Of a stretch of DNA of 64,000 nucleotides, positions 47,004-57,731 are shown in pieces. Both the position numbers and the translations under genes were made by a program. The stretch comes from Chenopodium formosanum (lineage: Eukaryota; Streptophyta; Magnoliopsida; Caryophyllales; Amaranthaceae). The notes under the pieces are model-generated. The model had not been told where the DNA came from. It did not search any database and was given only the letters and a program-made list of their open reading frames with translations. Position 1 is the first letter of the stretch, and each line of letters starts with the position of its first letter. The stretch is from NCBI GenBank assembly GCA_024500155.1, contig CM044857.1:49486001-49550000 (forward strand), read 5' to 3'.

Positions 47004-48928
47004 TGGGGGGGGGGGGGGGGGGGGGGGTGGGGGGGGCATGTAGAGTGGTGATAGGCTCTGGGAGAGAGTTGATCTTGTTTGTCTTGACTTTTCATTATTC
47101 CCTTGTTAGGTATAGCTTCGAATGAGACTAAACCCATACCAACGTGATGGAGCCCTACATATATCATGGATTTGAGGTTGAGAATTAAGATTAGGTACAC
47201 AGTTTGTGTAGCTACGATACTTGGATAGTGGAAGTGGCTTAATTGTGCATCAGGACATTTAGTACCCTTAAGCTCCTACTCCTCTTGGTCAAATTATTTT
47301 TTCTCCATAGACATACATATGATTTCTCTATTCCTTGAATATAAAATATAGGGTGTATGGTTTATTAAATTGGAATGGATTGGTATGGAATCTCATGCTA
47401 GGATGGTATGCATTCAAAATCCTATACTAGTCTAAAGCTGCTTGGTTTATTGTCGGAATGGTTTCTATGACTCATTAATGGAATAGATTGTGAATGTTAG
47501 GGGGTGAGGTGGGTATGGAACTATGGAATTCTTAGGGTATGGGGTAAAGTTAGAACTCTTCTGGTATGAGATTTCATACTAAAAGACTCTGTTCAAATAA
47601 TAGAGTGGATGTAGACTGACTTTATTCCATCTTATTCCAAAAGGTCCAACCAAACAATTGCTAGATTGTTAGGTGTTTTTTTGTATGTAATGTATGATCC
47701 ATACATTATTTATGAGCCTATCAAACAGTGTGAACGAAAACTAAGTCCTAAATACTCCTTCCGTTGATGCGCGGAGTATTAGGAGAGTAATATAATATTG
47801 TGAGTGGGTGAATAATTTATTATAGTAAAAGTAAGATTGGGACTATAAAAGAGAAAGTATGTGAGAGAGAGTGGGGACTATGGGAGAGAGAGAAATGATA
47901 AAATAGGTTAAGTGGGGTTTAAAGTAAGAGAGAGAAATGATAAAATATAGTATAAAGTTACCAAATATAGAAGTGATGCATTAAAAAAAACACCCATAAA
48001 AGGAAGTGATGCTTTAAAAAAAAAAAAAAAAAAATACACGGAGGGAGTACCTTTATTGTAGCTCAATAGTAAGTGTTTCCCACAGCTAGCTCAGCTAATT
48101 GACTGGAGGAAAACAAGTGACATGTAGAATTATGAAATCTTTGCAGAACCTTGACCATGCTTTTGATTCACAGCAGTAACAGATCTTATCTAGTCACTAG
48201 AACAAAATTGTTGCCAGAAAAAAGTTTCTATCCCAAAAAATAGAGAATGGGATTTTCATCAGGTCAACTGTCAATGTCTGAGCTTTAACTGTTTCCGCTT
48301 ATCTTGGCAACTACAGCTTACCAATATCTTCTAACGTGTAATTACAAAACATTGTATTACACATGTCATTAATGCAAACTCTGCATATATTTTGTTGAGA
48401 AGATTTTATTAGCAACAATGTGCTTATGTTTTGTTGAGCCTGGAGGTATTTGTGCGCGTTTTAGTATTGGTGATGACAAAGAAGTGAGTTTGGTGAGCCA
48501 GCTGGGGATTAATGTTGGTATGTAAATGAGAGTGCCGTTGTAAAAGATATTGAGGCCAGATAAGGAGTTTATTTTCAACATTGGTATATAGTCTTTAAGG
48601 TTATAAGCTGATAGATTTGGTAGTAATGCACTAGTGCTAATAATGGAAAAAAGCATGACTGTATAACGCAATCATAAGGGACAGTTGAAGAATGGAAATT
48701 ATTATTAGGTATTTGCTGATCATTGACCCTTTCTTAGCGGAATAACATAACCCTTTATTTTTTTTAGGAATTTTACATACATAAGAACTATGTAGTCTTA
48801 AGGGTCGACCTTGTTCACTTTGAGGGACTACTTTTGCTATACTACATTCTCTATATCTGGCTGTTATTGTCTTGGTTGTACCTAGTAGTTTTCCAGAGCA
48901 TTGTTAGTATGATTGACCAACAATAGCA

Positions 48929-48999
<71 letters not shown>

Positions 49000-51902
49000 A
49001 TCTTCTCTATCTGGCACTTAGTAGGTAAAAAACCACGGAATTAAAATCCTTATCTTTCGCCCATAATGGTCAATTCTTTTCGTTTTTTGTTTCTAGGGTA
49101 ATAGTGAGGTTGTTTTGAAACTAAACCAAGCTTTAGAGCCTCAGAAAGAAAATGATGAAGTGTCAAGTCAAGGCACTCAGGTAATGCATCTTGTCTTACA
49201 CTTCTTCAATTAGCCTCGTTTATGATATACTTATCTGACGTGTGTTGAGTGGCCTTCTATTGTTTATTTATATATTTATTTTATTAACTTTTGAATAGCT
49301 GCTCTAATTATTTTAATGTAGTACATGATGTTCCATGCCTCAAATTTGTAGGTTGATTCAAGAAAGTTAAAACCAGGGTGGCTTGAAAAGTTTATCAAGA
49401 AGACCTTCTTTGAGCCTTGCTCTGAACATCCTATTCGCCGGAATGAGTTAAACAAGTATTGTATAGACTGTGATACATCTCTCTGCCAATATTGTGTGTC
49501 ACTAGCTTCCCATTCAGGCCATAGAATTTTGAAGATCTATCGCCATGTTTACAAGGATGTGGTTCCTCTTGATGAGATAGAGAGGCGTATTGATTGTTCA
49601 AAAATCCAGGTGATTACTACCTATAAAATAAACTGGGGACTTCTTTTATTTGGTTACCAATTAAATGATACTTGCCCCTGCAGTAGCTACTAGACGATCC
49701 AGAAACAACATTTCCTTTATCTCCCTAGCATTACATAAGTGCACATTGGAATATATCATTGTTATCTCATGAGGATGCAGTGAAAATGTTGTGTTTTTGA
49801 CCGTTGGCTCTAACCTTTTCAACGATGTTTCATCTAAGGGAAATTGTAGGAAAAGTCTCTAAATTCGGGAGGTTGGTGGAGGGATTATGGACTTATGTAT
49901 TTCATGGGAACTTGGGAAGCTAATATATATCTGCGTCTGTGTTTTTTATTTCCTTTAATCTTCCAGGACAGTTTCTTTGTTCTGTATGTTAGCCAAATGA
50001 GAATTGATATGGGTTATAAGGCTAGTAGATTATGAGAAAAATCAAATATTTGCTTTTGATGCTTAATTACCCTCTATATGGGAAGGCTATAAATATGAGG
50101 GCTAATTAAATAATTTTTCTTCTTAAATTTACTGTTTCTTAGACCTAATCTTTCTTTGAATGTGCATTTAGCCATACAGATGCAACAGGCAGTTGGTCGT
50201 AGCTTTGACTCCATTGCCACACTCAGGGGCGAAAACAAATGAAGAGGCGGCATGCCAGACATGCAGAAGAAGGTTGATTGAGTATGAATTGTATGATTAC
50301 TGCTCCATTTCCTGTAAGGTATCATGATTTTTAATTTTTTTAGCCCCATTTTACCAGTGTTTTTGAAAGCAATTGCAAATTTAAATTCAAATGGGTTAAA
50401 TTCAAGATCCTATATACTTCGTAGTATGGTCTCTAAGAGTTTGCATACTATAGTAGGCTGTGCTTGTTTGGTAGGAAGACCTTTTTTTTTGGCAATTTAA
50501 TTTTTTATTATGGTGGAAAATAATTTTTTGAAAATTTAGATAAGTTTTTCCTTATTTATTGAAGAATTCCCCATCTTCCTTACCATCTCCTCCCTTTCCT
50601 CTTTTGTCTCCTCATTTATACTTATTCTTGCAAGCTATCAAATAAAGGAATATAAAATTTTGAGAACTGATTTCTTTTGAAAAAAAGGTTAAGTTTGAAT
50701 TGTTTTTTCTATACCAAACACAACCGCAATGATGGTATGAGGTTTTACTAAAAAACATTGTACAATTTGTTCTTTAATGGTACTAAAAATAATAGCATAA
50801 CCGATTTAAACAACATCGTTCAATTTATTCTTTAATGGTACTTGATATAATAGCATAACCTTATTGTGCTTGCACACTGTCAATATAGATCTTACAGACT
50901 GTAACATGCAGCTTGTTATTTGGTTTTCACTCAAAATCAGTGACTATCATTATATTTTTTTTTTTTTTTTGAAAGAGAGTATCATTATATTGGTAATTCT
51001 GCCACCCCTCTATTTCCTTCTCTTGTTTTGAAGGTGAGATTATTACAATTGTTATTACTTTGTAGTTTTTTGTTGTTAACCATTTGCATATTATGTAGGG
51101 GTGAGCATAACAGGGTACCCTGTAAAAATTTCAGGAACCGTAACCGGAACCTGTTGCAACAGGTTCCTCAAAATGGGAACCGGAACCGGAACCTGTTGAA
51201 CAGGTTCCTAGAAATTGGGAACCGGAACCGGAACCTACAGGTTCCGGTTCCGATTCAGGGTACCCTGTATTATAAGATACACACTAACTTTTTGTAGATT
51301 TTTTTAATAAAAAAAATGGTTAGTCACTAATTTATAATGTTTACAACTCGCAAATAAGACAAACTAATAGTAGTTGTCTTACAAATTTAATATATATATT
51401 TTTGTAATTGCAATTTTGATACATATTATTTAAAAATTGAGTACAAATTAGTGTATAATTAAAAATTAAGTGATATTTTTATCAGGTACAGGGTACTCTA
51501 CAGGTTCCGGTTCCAAAAATTTGAGAACCTGATCCGGAACCTGTTACAACAGGTTCTCCAATTTGCTACCCGGAACCGGAACCTCTTGTACAGGTTCCGG
51601 TTTTGGAACCTGCGGTTCCTAACAGGTTCCGGTTCCGATTCAGGGTACCCTGATTTTTTGCTCACCCCTAATATTATGTGTCTTTTATTCTCTGTTATTT
51701 AAAACATATATATGCATCTTAGGTTGGCGCTTTCTTGAAGAAGCAGAATGATCATGATCCTCCATTCCTGTTGCGAGATCAAGTGGAAGAAAAAGTTGAG
51801 CAAGTACCGATATCATCAGTACCAGCACTGCCAGTACCAACAGAGAAACTGACCAGGACTCGCAAGAGAAAGGGTACACCTTATCGTGCTCCTCTTTTTT
51901 GA
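38776..51902 (+). CDS. PLATZ-domain protein with a long unrecognised N-terminal extension
   Basis: Modelled as 15 exons: 38776-38914, 39043-39059, 40123-40221, 40390-40469, 40541-40604, 40691-40746, 40865-40922, 41030-41110, 41251-41310, 42175-42264, 44175-44237, 49097-49180, 49352-49609, 50172-50318, 51723-51902 (491 residues). The last three encode a PLATZ domain: WLEKFIKKTFFEPC, C-x2-H, YCIDC, CQYC, HSGHR, RHVYKDVVPLDEIERRIDCS, then CQTCRRRLIEYELYDYCSISC. PLATZ proteins are plant zinc-dependent, AT-rich-DNA-binding nuclear regulators; a basic TRTRKRKG tail could be a nuclear signal. The 297 residues before it are hydrophilic and helix-prone, and I do not recognise them. Every exon from 42175 on is phase 0. 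Exons at 41030-41110 and 41251-41310 are the least certain. Two genes cannot be excluded, but no start codon is visible in front of the PLATZ exon. Confidence 0.7.
44463..44818. repeat. Tandem duplication, 188-bp period, in a PLATZ-gene intron
   Basis: AATTAACAAGTCTGAAGTTA starts at 44463 and again at 44651. Both are followed by GGGATTTA, TGGTAATATATCAAGTGTTG and TTTTCTAGAGT in the same order with scattered mismatches. Confidence 0.8.
45506..45527. repeat. Poly-C tract, 22 bp
   Basis: An uninterrupted C-run in the 4.86-kb PLATZ-gene intron. A second, interrupted C-run lies at about 46469-46496. Confidence 0.9.
46963..47036. repeat. T40 then G-rich tract
   Basis: About 40 T are followed by GTG and a run of about 23 G, then TGGGGGGGG. 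The G-run could form a quadruplex in the transcript or non-template strand. Length is also prone to sequencing error. Confidence 0.85.
47755..48047. mobile_element. Stowaway-like MITE, 293 bp, in a PLATZ-gene intron
   Basis: Left CTCCTTCCGTTGATGCGCGG; right end CACGGAGGGAG after an A-run. TA at 47753-47754 and 48048-48049. The inverted match is clear only for the first 10-12 bases, but GAAGTGATGC sequences near the right end pair loosely with the left. Confidence 0.65.
48931..48998. repeat. (AT)30(AC)4 microsatellite
   Basis: Sixty bases of alternating A and T followed by ACACACAC, about 100 bases before the PLATZ-gene exon at 49097. Confidence 0.95.
51096..51670. mobile_element. hAT-type non-autonomous element, 575 bp, copy 2
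   Basis: Same sequence as 12388-12962 as far as I can read. The differences are one C/T change in the GGTACCCTA/GGTACTCTA segment and one base in the right terminus, where the inverted repeat here is perfect (TAGGGGTGAGCA/TGCTCACCCCTA). Its own exact target duplication is ATATTATG (51088-51095, 51671-51678). It sits in the last PLATZ-gene intron, about 50 bases before the final exon. Confidence 0.93.
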
Positions 51903-53512
51903 GGAATTTCGAGATTGAAAAAGTCTCTACTCCAGTTTAGCTTGTGACCCTATTTTCAATTAGCAATGCCAGAACATTGTCAAACCAAACCATTATTTTA
52001 AAAAAATATTATTTAGGGATGTGGCATCATCCTTTTTATCTTGCATTTGATTACGAATGTTGCTGTCTTTAATCCTATGTTTTCCTTTGGAACATGCTTA
52101 AAAGGAATATTAGAAGGAAATGATGTTTAAACAATTCTAAATAGTTATCGTCGTTTTGTATATTCATTTAATGAGAGTCGAGCTCCCTGATTCAAAATTA
52201 CTAGTCAGTCGGAGTCTCTCTAAACACATGTATTGAAAATTTGTAATCAAGTAACATAATTCAAAATACAAATTTAAACTAATAATTCGCATGCACATGT
52301 TCATTTGACGAAAAAATTACAATTTTAGTAACAATTGAGCTCATTGAGTTTTCATAGTTTAATGTTTGAAGGAAGAAAATTATTTTGGATATTGGAGTTA
52401 GCATCTCATCAAGGACATCAACCATTTAGTAAAAGCAAATAACCCATTACTGTATTACAGAAGCTAAAACAAAATAAAGCTGTATAGCGGGAACTGAAAA
52501 AACATGGGCAACCTTTGGCCACAATTATGCCTTGATGCCTAGTGACCCAATTGACATAACAATAATAAAGCTCTATAGGAAGAAGTGTGCTTCCATGTAC
52601 CACGGGCAACCTGATTATGCCTTGGTGTCTAATGACCTATTCGACGCCCATATTCGATGAGGGAGACGACCCTTGACATCGCGCCTTTTACTTACCTTCA
52701 TTTTCCTCCACATGCCAACCAAACATACTATTAAAGAGATTCTCAATAGTGCAAGGTTTTGCCATTATAACGGTACATAACACTTTCAGTCTTGCATTGC
52801 AATTGATCAAAATTTACTTCGGTTTGTTGGGCATGTGTTTGCCGAGAAGTGTTATACTGCCATCATAACTGACTAGTATAGATACAAAGAAAAGATAAAG
52901 AGTTGCTGTACAAGAATAAATAATAGTGTTCTAGAGTTCAACCGTACATCAACAAGATAACATATTGGGGAGTTCGGGTTCCTCCCAATTTTCTTATGTA
53001 ACTGAACAGATAATTTGGTGTTTACTATAGAGGTTTCTACTCATCAAAACAACCCCCAAACATTCATTACACCTAAACTAATCCAGTATACAACATTGAT
53101 AGGACTTGTTTGTGAAATTTGAACCCAGTACAAGCTGCAGGTGCCTCACCAGAACTTCATCACTTCACACTTTGGCTGATACGCCATGATATATATTTTT
53201 TTTTTCATATGAATCTTTCTCAAGGAGATACAAAACGATCTTTGAAAAAGCTATCACAAGAAGAATATTTAGTATAAAAATACGCTATATCCAAGAATGA
53301 AAAATGATCCCTAACATGAATGGTGTCTAAATTCTTCAAATCATAAGCATCATGATAGTCACCACAAGAAAATTGGCTCAAACCTCAAACAGTATCGTGG
53401 AAGAACTGGTATCTCTAAACTTCAAAGAGATCTTGTTAAAGGCAGTGACCAAAAAAAATCCGAAATCTACCTGTATGCTAGTTAGAATTTGTCTTGTGCA
53501 TAGCAATTGGAC
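51903..53512. other. Tail-to-tail intergenic region between PLATZ gene and NSUN6
   Basis: Presumably the two 3'UTRs at its edges. At about 52480-52650 there is a short local duplication (GGGCAACCT...ATGCCTTG.TG.CTA.TGACC). No other structure or gene recognised. Confidence 0.4.
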
Positions 53513-55144
53513 TCATGCTTCTTTGCAGCCAACTTTAAACTTGGCTATAAAAAACCCGATTGTGTCAGACGTAGAAGGATCAAACCTCTGCACAAGTTCC
53601 TCTTCCCCAGGCTTTAGCCATTCCTCAACATATCCATCAGACAATTCACAGTGACCAAGCAGGCCCGGCCCACCAGCTCTTGGATGCTGGGGTGCTAATG
53701 ACAGAAACGAATATTTATCAAGAGCATAACGCACCAGAGCTTCATTTTCACCAGGGTTTATTGTACAAGTCGAATATACAAGAACTCCTCCAGGTCGAAC
53801 TAGTTGCACTGCTTGATCAAGCATCTTCCTCTGGTATTTCTTATGACTCTTCAAAGATTCTAAGGTTTCCTCACCAGCAAACAACCGAGGTCTCAATCCA
53901 AGAGCAGAGCAAGGAGCATCAAGCAGAACTCTATCAAAACTATTAGGAGCAAAGCCTTTTGATTTTTCTACTCTACCACCATTGACGTGATTCTTTCCAA
54001 TCCCATTTTTGGTTCTTTGTTTATCCTTCCCGCACACAGACATGATATTGGGTACTTTTCCATTTCCATCTCCATTGACTACGTTTTCCCTGTGAAACAA
54101 ATTACCATTCATCTTTTCCTTAGCAATGGAACAAGACTTCGAATTTGTATCTTCAGTCTTGCCAGACACTTTTTCTGTAGCAAGAGCATCTGTAGCAACA
54201 GACTTCAGAGCATCAAGCTTGTACGTTACTATAGACTTCAAGCCCATTTCATCAGCCAGATTTTGAACATCCATTACCTTATTGTGTGATCGATCTGCAG
54301 CAACCACCTCTCCTTCATCTCTCATAAGCATAGCTATGGCAGTTGTTTTACCCCCTGGAGCTGCGCACATGTCCAATATCCTTTCACCCTTTTGAGGATC
54401 TAAGGCATGAGCAGCAATAATGCTAGGAAGGTTCTGAAGAAAAATCTCACCCTCAAGCACATTGTTAAAAGAAGGAAGATCAAAAACCCTATTACTCATA
54501 GAAATAGCAATACCTTGCAACACTCGGAAAATTCCGGCCCTAGACATCATTGCAGTTCCTCTTCCAATATACAGGCCTTTCCGCTGAAAATATTGGGGAT
54601 CTGTCTCAGAGCCCTGAAGTACAATCCCACGTGTTATTCCAGTACCTCCCCATTTACCATCAGGTTCAGGTTGTTCGATAGCAACAGAAACAGCAACAGA
54701 ATCTCCCTTTTCAACATGAGCACTACACGCCAAAACACCAGGGACATAAACCTGAGCACCCCGAAGAACAGCCTCAGCACATTTGCGGCTTACAATAACC
54801 TCCTTTACAGGCTGTTCAGTTACATCAGCATATTCAATTTTATGAGGTCCCGTGCCTTGAACAAAGACAACATAGTCTAGCCCAGGTATAGGGCACTTGT
54901 GTATGAGATCATTGTCTATGTCTCTGCCATCTGTTCCATGTTGCGCACTCAACAGCTTCTCAATGACAGCATCACTAGTTGTCTTCATTACATTAACACG
55001 TAGGCAAGAATAGCAAGAAGGACGTGTAAGAGCTTTAGAGATACGATCAAAATGGTCAGCACCATATGCCTTAATGAAGTATTCTTCAACCTGAGGATTC
55101 CAATTAAGAGTTGGGTTATAGCAATAACGCTCTGAGGAATCCAT
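53513..55144 (-). CDS. RNA m5C methyltransferase, NSUN6-like (NOL1/NOP2/Sun family)
   Basis: 543 residues in one coding exon. A PUA RNA-binding domain spans about residues 112-205 (VIVSRKCAEAVLRGAQVYVPG to GLYIGRG). The Rossmann methyltransferase domain follows: S-adenosylmethionine motif I DMCAAPGGKT (258-267), D284 in the AADRS motif, catalytic-loop DAPC (409-412) and STC (458-460). Both cysteines of the dual-Cys mechanism are present. Domain order matches human NSUN6, which methylates C72 of certain tRNAs. About 75 hydrophilic residues (about 320-396) are inserted between motif I and DAPC and look disordered. The start codon at 55144 lies immediately after a CCTCAG acceptor, so a leader intron (56491-55145) is likely. 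The enzyme probably acts on tRNA or mRNA in the cytoplasm; substrate is inferred from the family. Confidence 0.92.
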   Translation of the reverse strand: MDSSERYCYNPTLNWNPQVEEYFIKAYGADHFDRISKALTRPSCYSCLRVNVMKTTSDAVIEKLLSAQHGTDGRDIDNDLIHKCPIPGLDYVVFVQGTGPHKIEYADVTEQPVKEVIVSRKCAEAVLRGAQVYVPGVLACSAHVEKGDSVAVSVAIEQPEPDGKWGGTGITRGIVLQGSETDPQYFQRKGLYIGRGTAMMSRAGIFRVLQGIAISMSNRVFDLPSFNNVLEGEIFLQNLPSIIAAHALDPQKGERILDMCAAPGGKTTAIAMLMRDEGEVVAADRSHNKVMDVQNLADEMGLKSIVTYKLDALKSVATDALATEKVSGKTEDTNSKSCSIAKEKMNGNLFHRENVVNGDGNGKVPNIMSVCGKDKQRTKNGIGKNHVNGGRVEKSKGFAPNSFDRVLLDAPCSALGLRPRLFAGEETLESLKSHKKYQRKMLDQAVQLVRPGGVLVYSTCTINPGENEALVRYALDKYSFLSLAPQHPRAGGPGLLGHCELSDGYVEEWLKPGEEELVQRFDPSTSDTIGFFIAKFKVGCKEA

Positions 55145-56491
55145 CTGAGGAAAGGATTTTGTATTTAGTGTGGAGCAGCCTTTCTGAAGCTGTTGTAAGT
55201 GCCTGACAAGTAAATCAAGCTTATTTAGTTTTCCTGTACAGAGATACTTTAGCTAATTAGAATATAATAGTACATGACAACGACAAATAAGAAATGCCCG
55301 TATGCTCAAGCATTCATTCAACAGAACACTCTTAAAAATGAATTACACTTATACAAATGACAGAAGTAACAAAAATTTAGAAATCCAGAATTACTCACTA
55401 CCTTTCTCTGGAAAATGGTAAATGTGATGGGATCAAAATAGATTTAAGTTCGTCTTTATACTTGGCCTCCAAATAAACTACTTAAGTGTTGACTAGTCCA
55501 AAGAAGCACATAGAAGATTTGAAGTTATGCAAAGTTAAAAAAAATGACTGGGATTTATGATTCTCATACCAAGTATTTCCAACAAATCTAAACCCATATC
55601 AATAGTGTGATTCGTGCATTGTACACGCCTCAGTCATACGAAAGCTCCGTTTCTTTCTTTCTCTCTTCCAACCAGAACCACAATGTCTGGCAAAACTTTA
55701 ACCTAGCAACAAGTCTAAAAGCTTAGAATTGCCTCAGAAATTTCTTTAAAATCTCAGACGTAAGCAGTTTCTCGAATCAAGTACTATGTGAAATCAATGT
55801 TCAAATTTAGTACTCCCTCCGTCTCTTTATTAGAGTCCCCTTTCTAACATTTATTACTCACATAATAAAGAGAAAGGGGACTCTAATAAAGAGACGGAGG
55901 GAGTAATTCTTCGACAGTGAAAATCAACTGCATCCTCTCATATGTAAACAAGATTATATCAAACCAAGCAGTCCAGTGTCCACAATCACATCAATATCAA
56001 CCAAATCATTTCCAATCATATAGTCAGAACTACAAGTACAAGTTGTGATTTTGACAACATTTTTTGTTCCAAAGTTGCAAAATTACCCATCAAACTATCC
56101 ATTCTTCAAACATTTGAGCACTAGGAAATAAAAAGAACCACCTAATCAAAATAGGGTTTTTCCAAATCATTTCCAAATTACAATATAAACAGCAAAAATG
56201 AACAATTACCCAGAAAATATTTCACCATTTTGCCAACATCTTCATCCAATTTTTGTAATTTTTCCACAAAAATCACAAGCTAATCAACCAAACCCAGAAA
56301 GACTTAACACACCAAATTAACCACTGAATCAAAAGAAGCCTCCAAAAACAAATTACAGCATACATTTGAACAAAACTCAAAATGCCCAGAAGATCAAACA
56401 ACATAATTGAAGAATCAACCAAAATATTAATGTAATGCTAGAAAATAAGAAGAAGAAAACAGAGAGTATTAATTAAAAAATGGTGTATAAC
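55145..56491 (-). other. Probable leader intron of the NSUN6-like gene
   Basis: Donor TTCCAG/GTTATAC at 56492/56491 and acceptor CCTCAG directly before the ATG at 55144. The leader exon above 56492 has small upstream ATGs not in frame with the main protein. The intron contains the Stowaway element at 55813-55903. Inferred from splice signals. Confidence 0.5.
55813..55903. mobile_element. Stowaway MITE with perfect 33-bp arms, 91 bp
   Basis: CTCCCTCCGTCTCTTTATTA, continuing GAGTCCCCTTTCT, is repeated exactly in inverse at 55871-55903, leaving a 25-base loop. TA is duplicated at 55811-55812 and 55904-55905. The perfect arms suggest a recent insertion; the transcript would fold into a long hairpin. 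Confidence 0.92.
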
Positions 56492-56599
56492 CTGGAAAAT
56501 GAAGCTAGGGTTCTGCGCAAATGAGCTGCAATAGTACGTATCCGCATACCATAGATTTTGATTTTCTGTTGGGAGTCACACTTCTGTTGAAGAAGCGGC

Positions 56600-57147
56600 G
56601 GAACTTCAACCTTTAACGAGTTTTTTTTTTTTTTTTTTTTTTTTTTTGAAGCGCTGAGTTTTTAAGATTTGTATTCCCTCGTTCCTAAATACTCCGTTGT
56701 GTTTTATTTTCATTTTCCATATATGTAAAATTTATAAAATAAAATATTACTCGTAATTAAATGTATAATGAGATGAATCTAATAATATCTCACATGATTA
56801 TGTTATCTCTTATAGATTAAGAGTAAATATTTTAAAGTTTGATCCAAATTATAGTAGAGTTAACGACGTCAGTCATTAAATGCATTTGGTGACATTTTCG
56901 TGAAATTTATGGGTATATATGGTGAATTTGAAAATTTTAATAAGTATATTTGATGAATTAAGGAATTGTTTAAGAAGATTTTGTGAAAAAATTGTTAATT
57001 TAATCATCAAATTAAAAAAAAAATACCTTGAAAACAATGTGTGTATATAACAACCTTTGATAGAATAGCAATGTTTTGCCCTTCTTTATGGTTTATACCT
57101 AAGTTTTGACTTAGGAACAAGCTAAGTTCAATTAAACGGTTTAAACC

Positions 57148-57226
<79 letters not shown>

Positions 57227-57731
57227 GGGTAATGCTATATGTAGCCCTAAGGGCTATATATATGCATTAAATACACTCTTAGAAATTGTATAAAATTAGG
57301 AATTTATGACAAAAATGTGCGTAAATCAGTGTAATTAGTGTTTATATTTGTATGATTTATTAACTTTTTACAATTTTCAAGTGTAAATTTAATGCTTATA
57401 TGTAACATTTTTTTTTTTTATTTTTTTTTTTTATTTTTATATATATAGAGTATTATTAATTACGTACCAAAAAATAGTTCGTTCTAACTTCTAAGAATAA
57501 CTTAATTGAATTATAGTTTTGAAGCTCATGTTGGCTACACTAAATATATGAAACAACCATGCTTTAATAGAAGTTTGTTTGGTTTTACATCATCTATACA
57601 ATTTATATCAGTGTATGAATTATGAAGTACACTAATAGGAACAAACTTCATTAAGCCAAAGATTAATCTAGGCGATTTGAATACCAAGATTAATTAGAAG
57701 GATCATCCGAATGCTGTACAAAAAAATCTAC
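56600..57731. other. Intergenic region between NSUN6-like and lectin-kinase genes
   Basis: Contains a poly-T of about 28 at 56620, the TTA repeat, and at 57228-57410 the dispersed repeat related to 38310-38480. The part after about 57500 is probably the kinase 3'UTR. No gene seen. Confidence 0.4.
57148..57222. repeat. (TTA)25 microsatellite
   Basis: An uninterrupted trinucleotide run of about 75 bp, upstream of the NSUN6-like gene and 3' of the lectin kinase. Confidence 0.95.

Noticed and set aside
46812..47200. Lys- and Pro-rich frames around the T40/G-run
   Set aside because: Translations of homopolymer tracts within an intron.
47351..47668. Possible TIR element (GTATGGTTTATTAAATTGGAA ... 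CCAACCAAACAAT)
   Set aside because: The end similarity is weak and no target duplication could be fixed.
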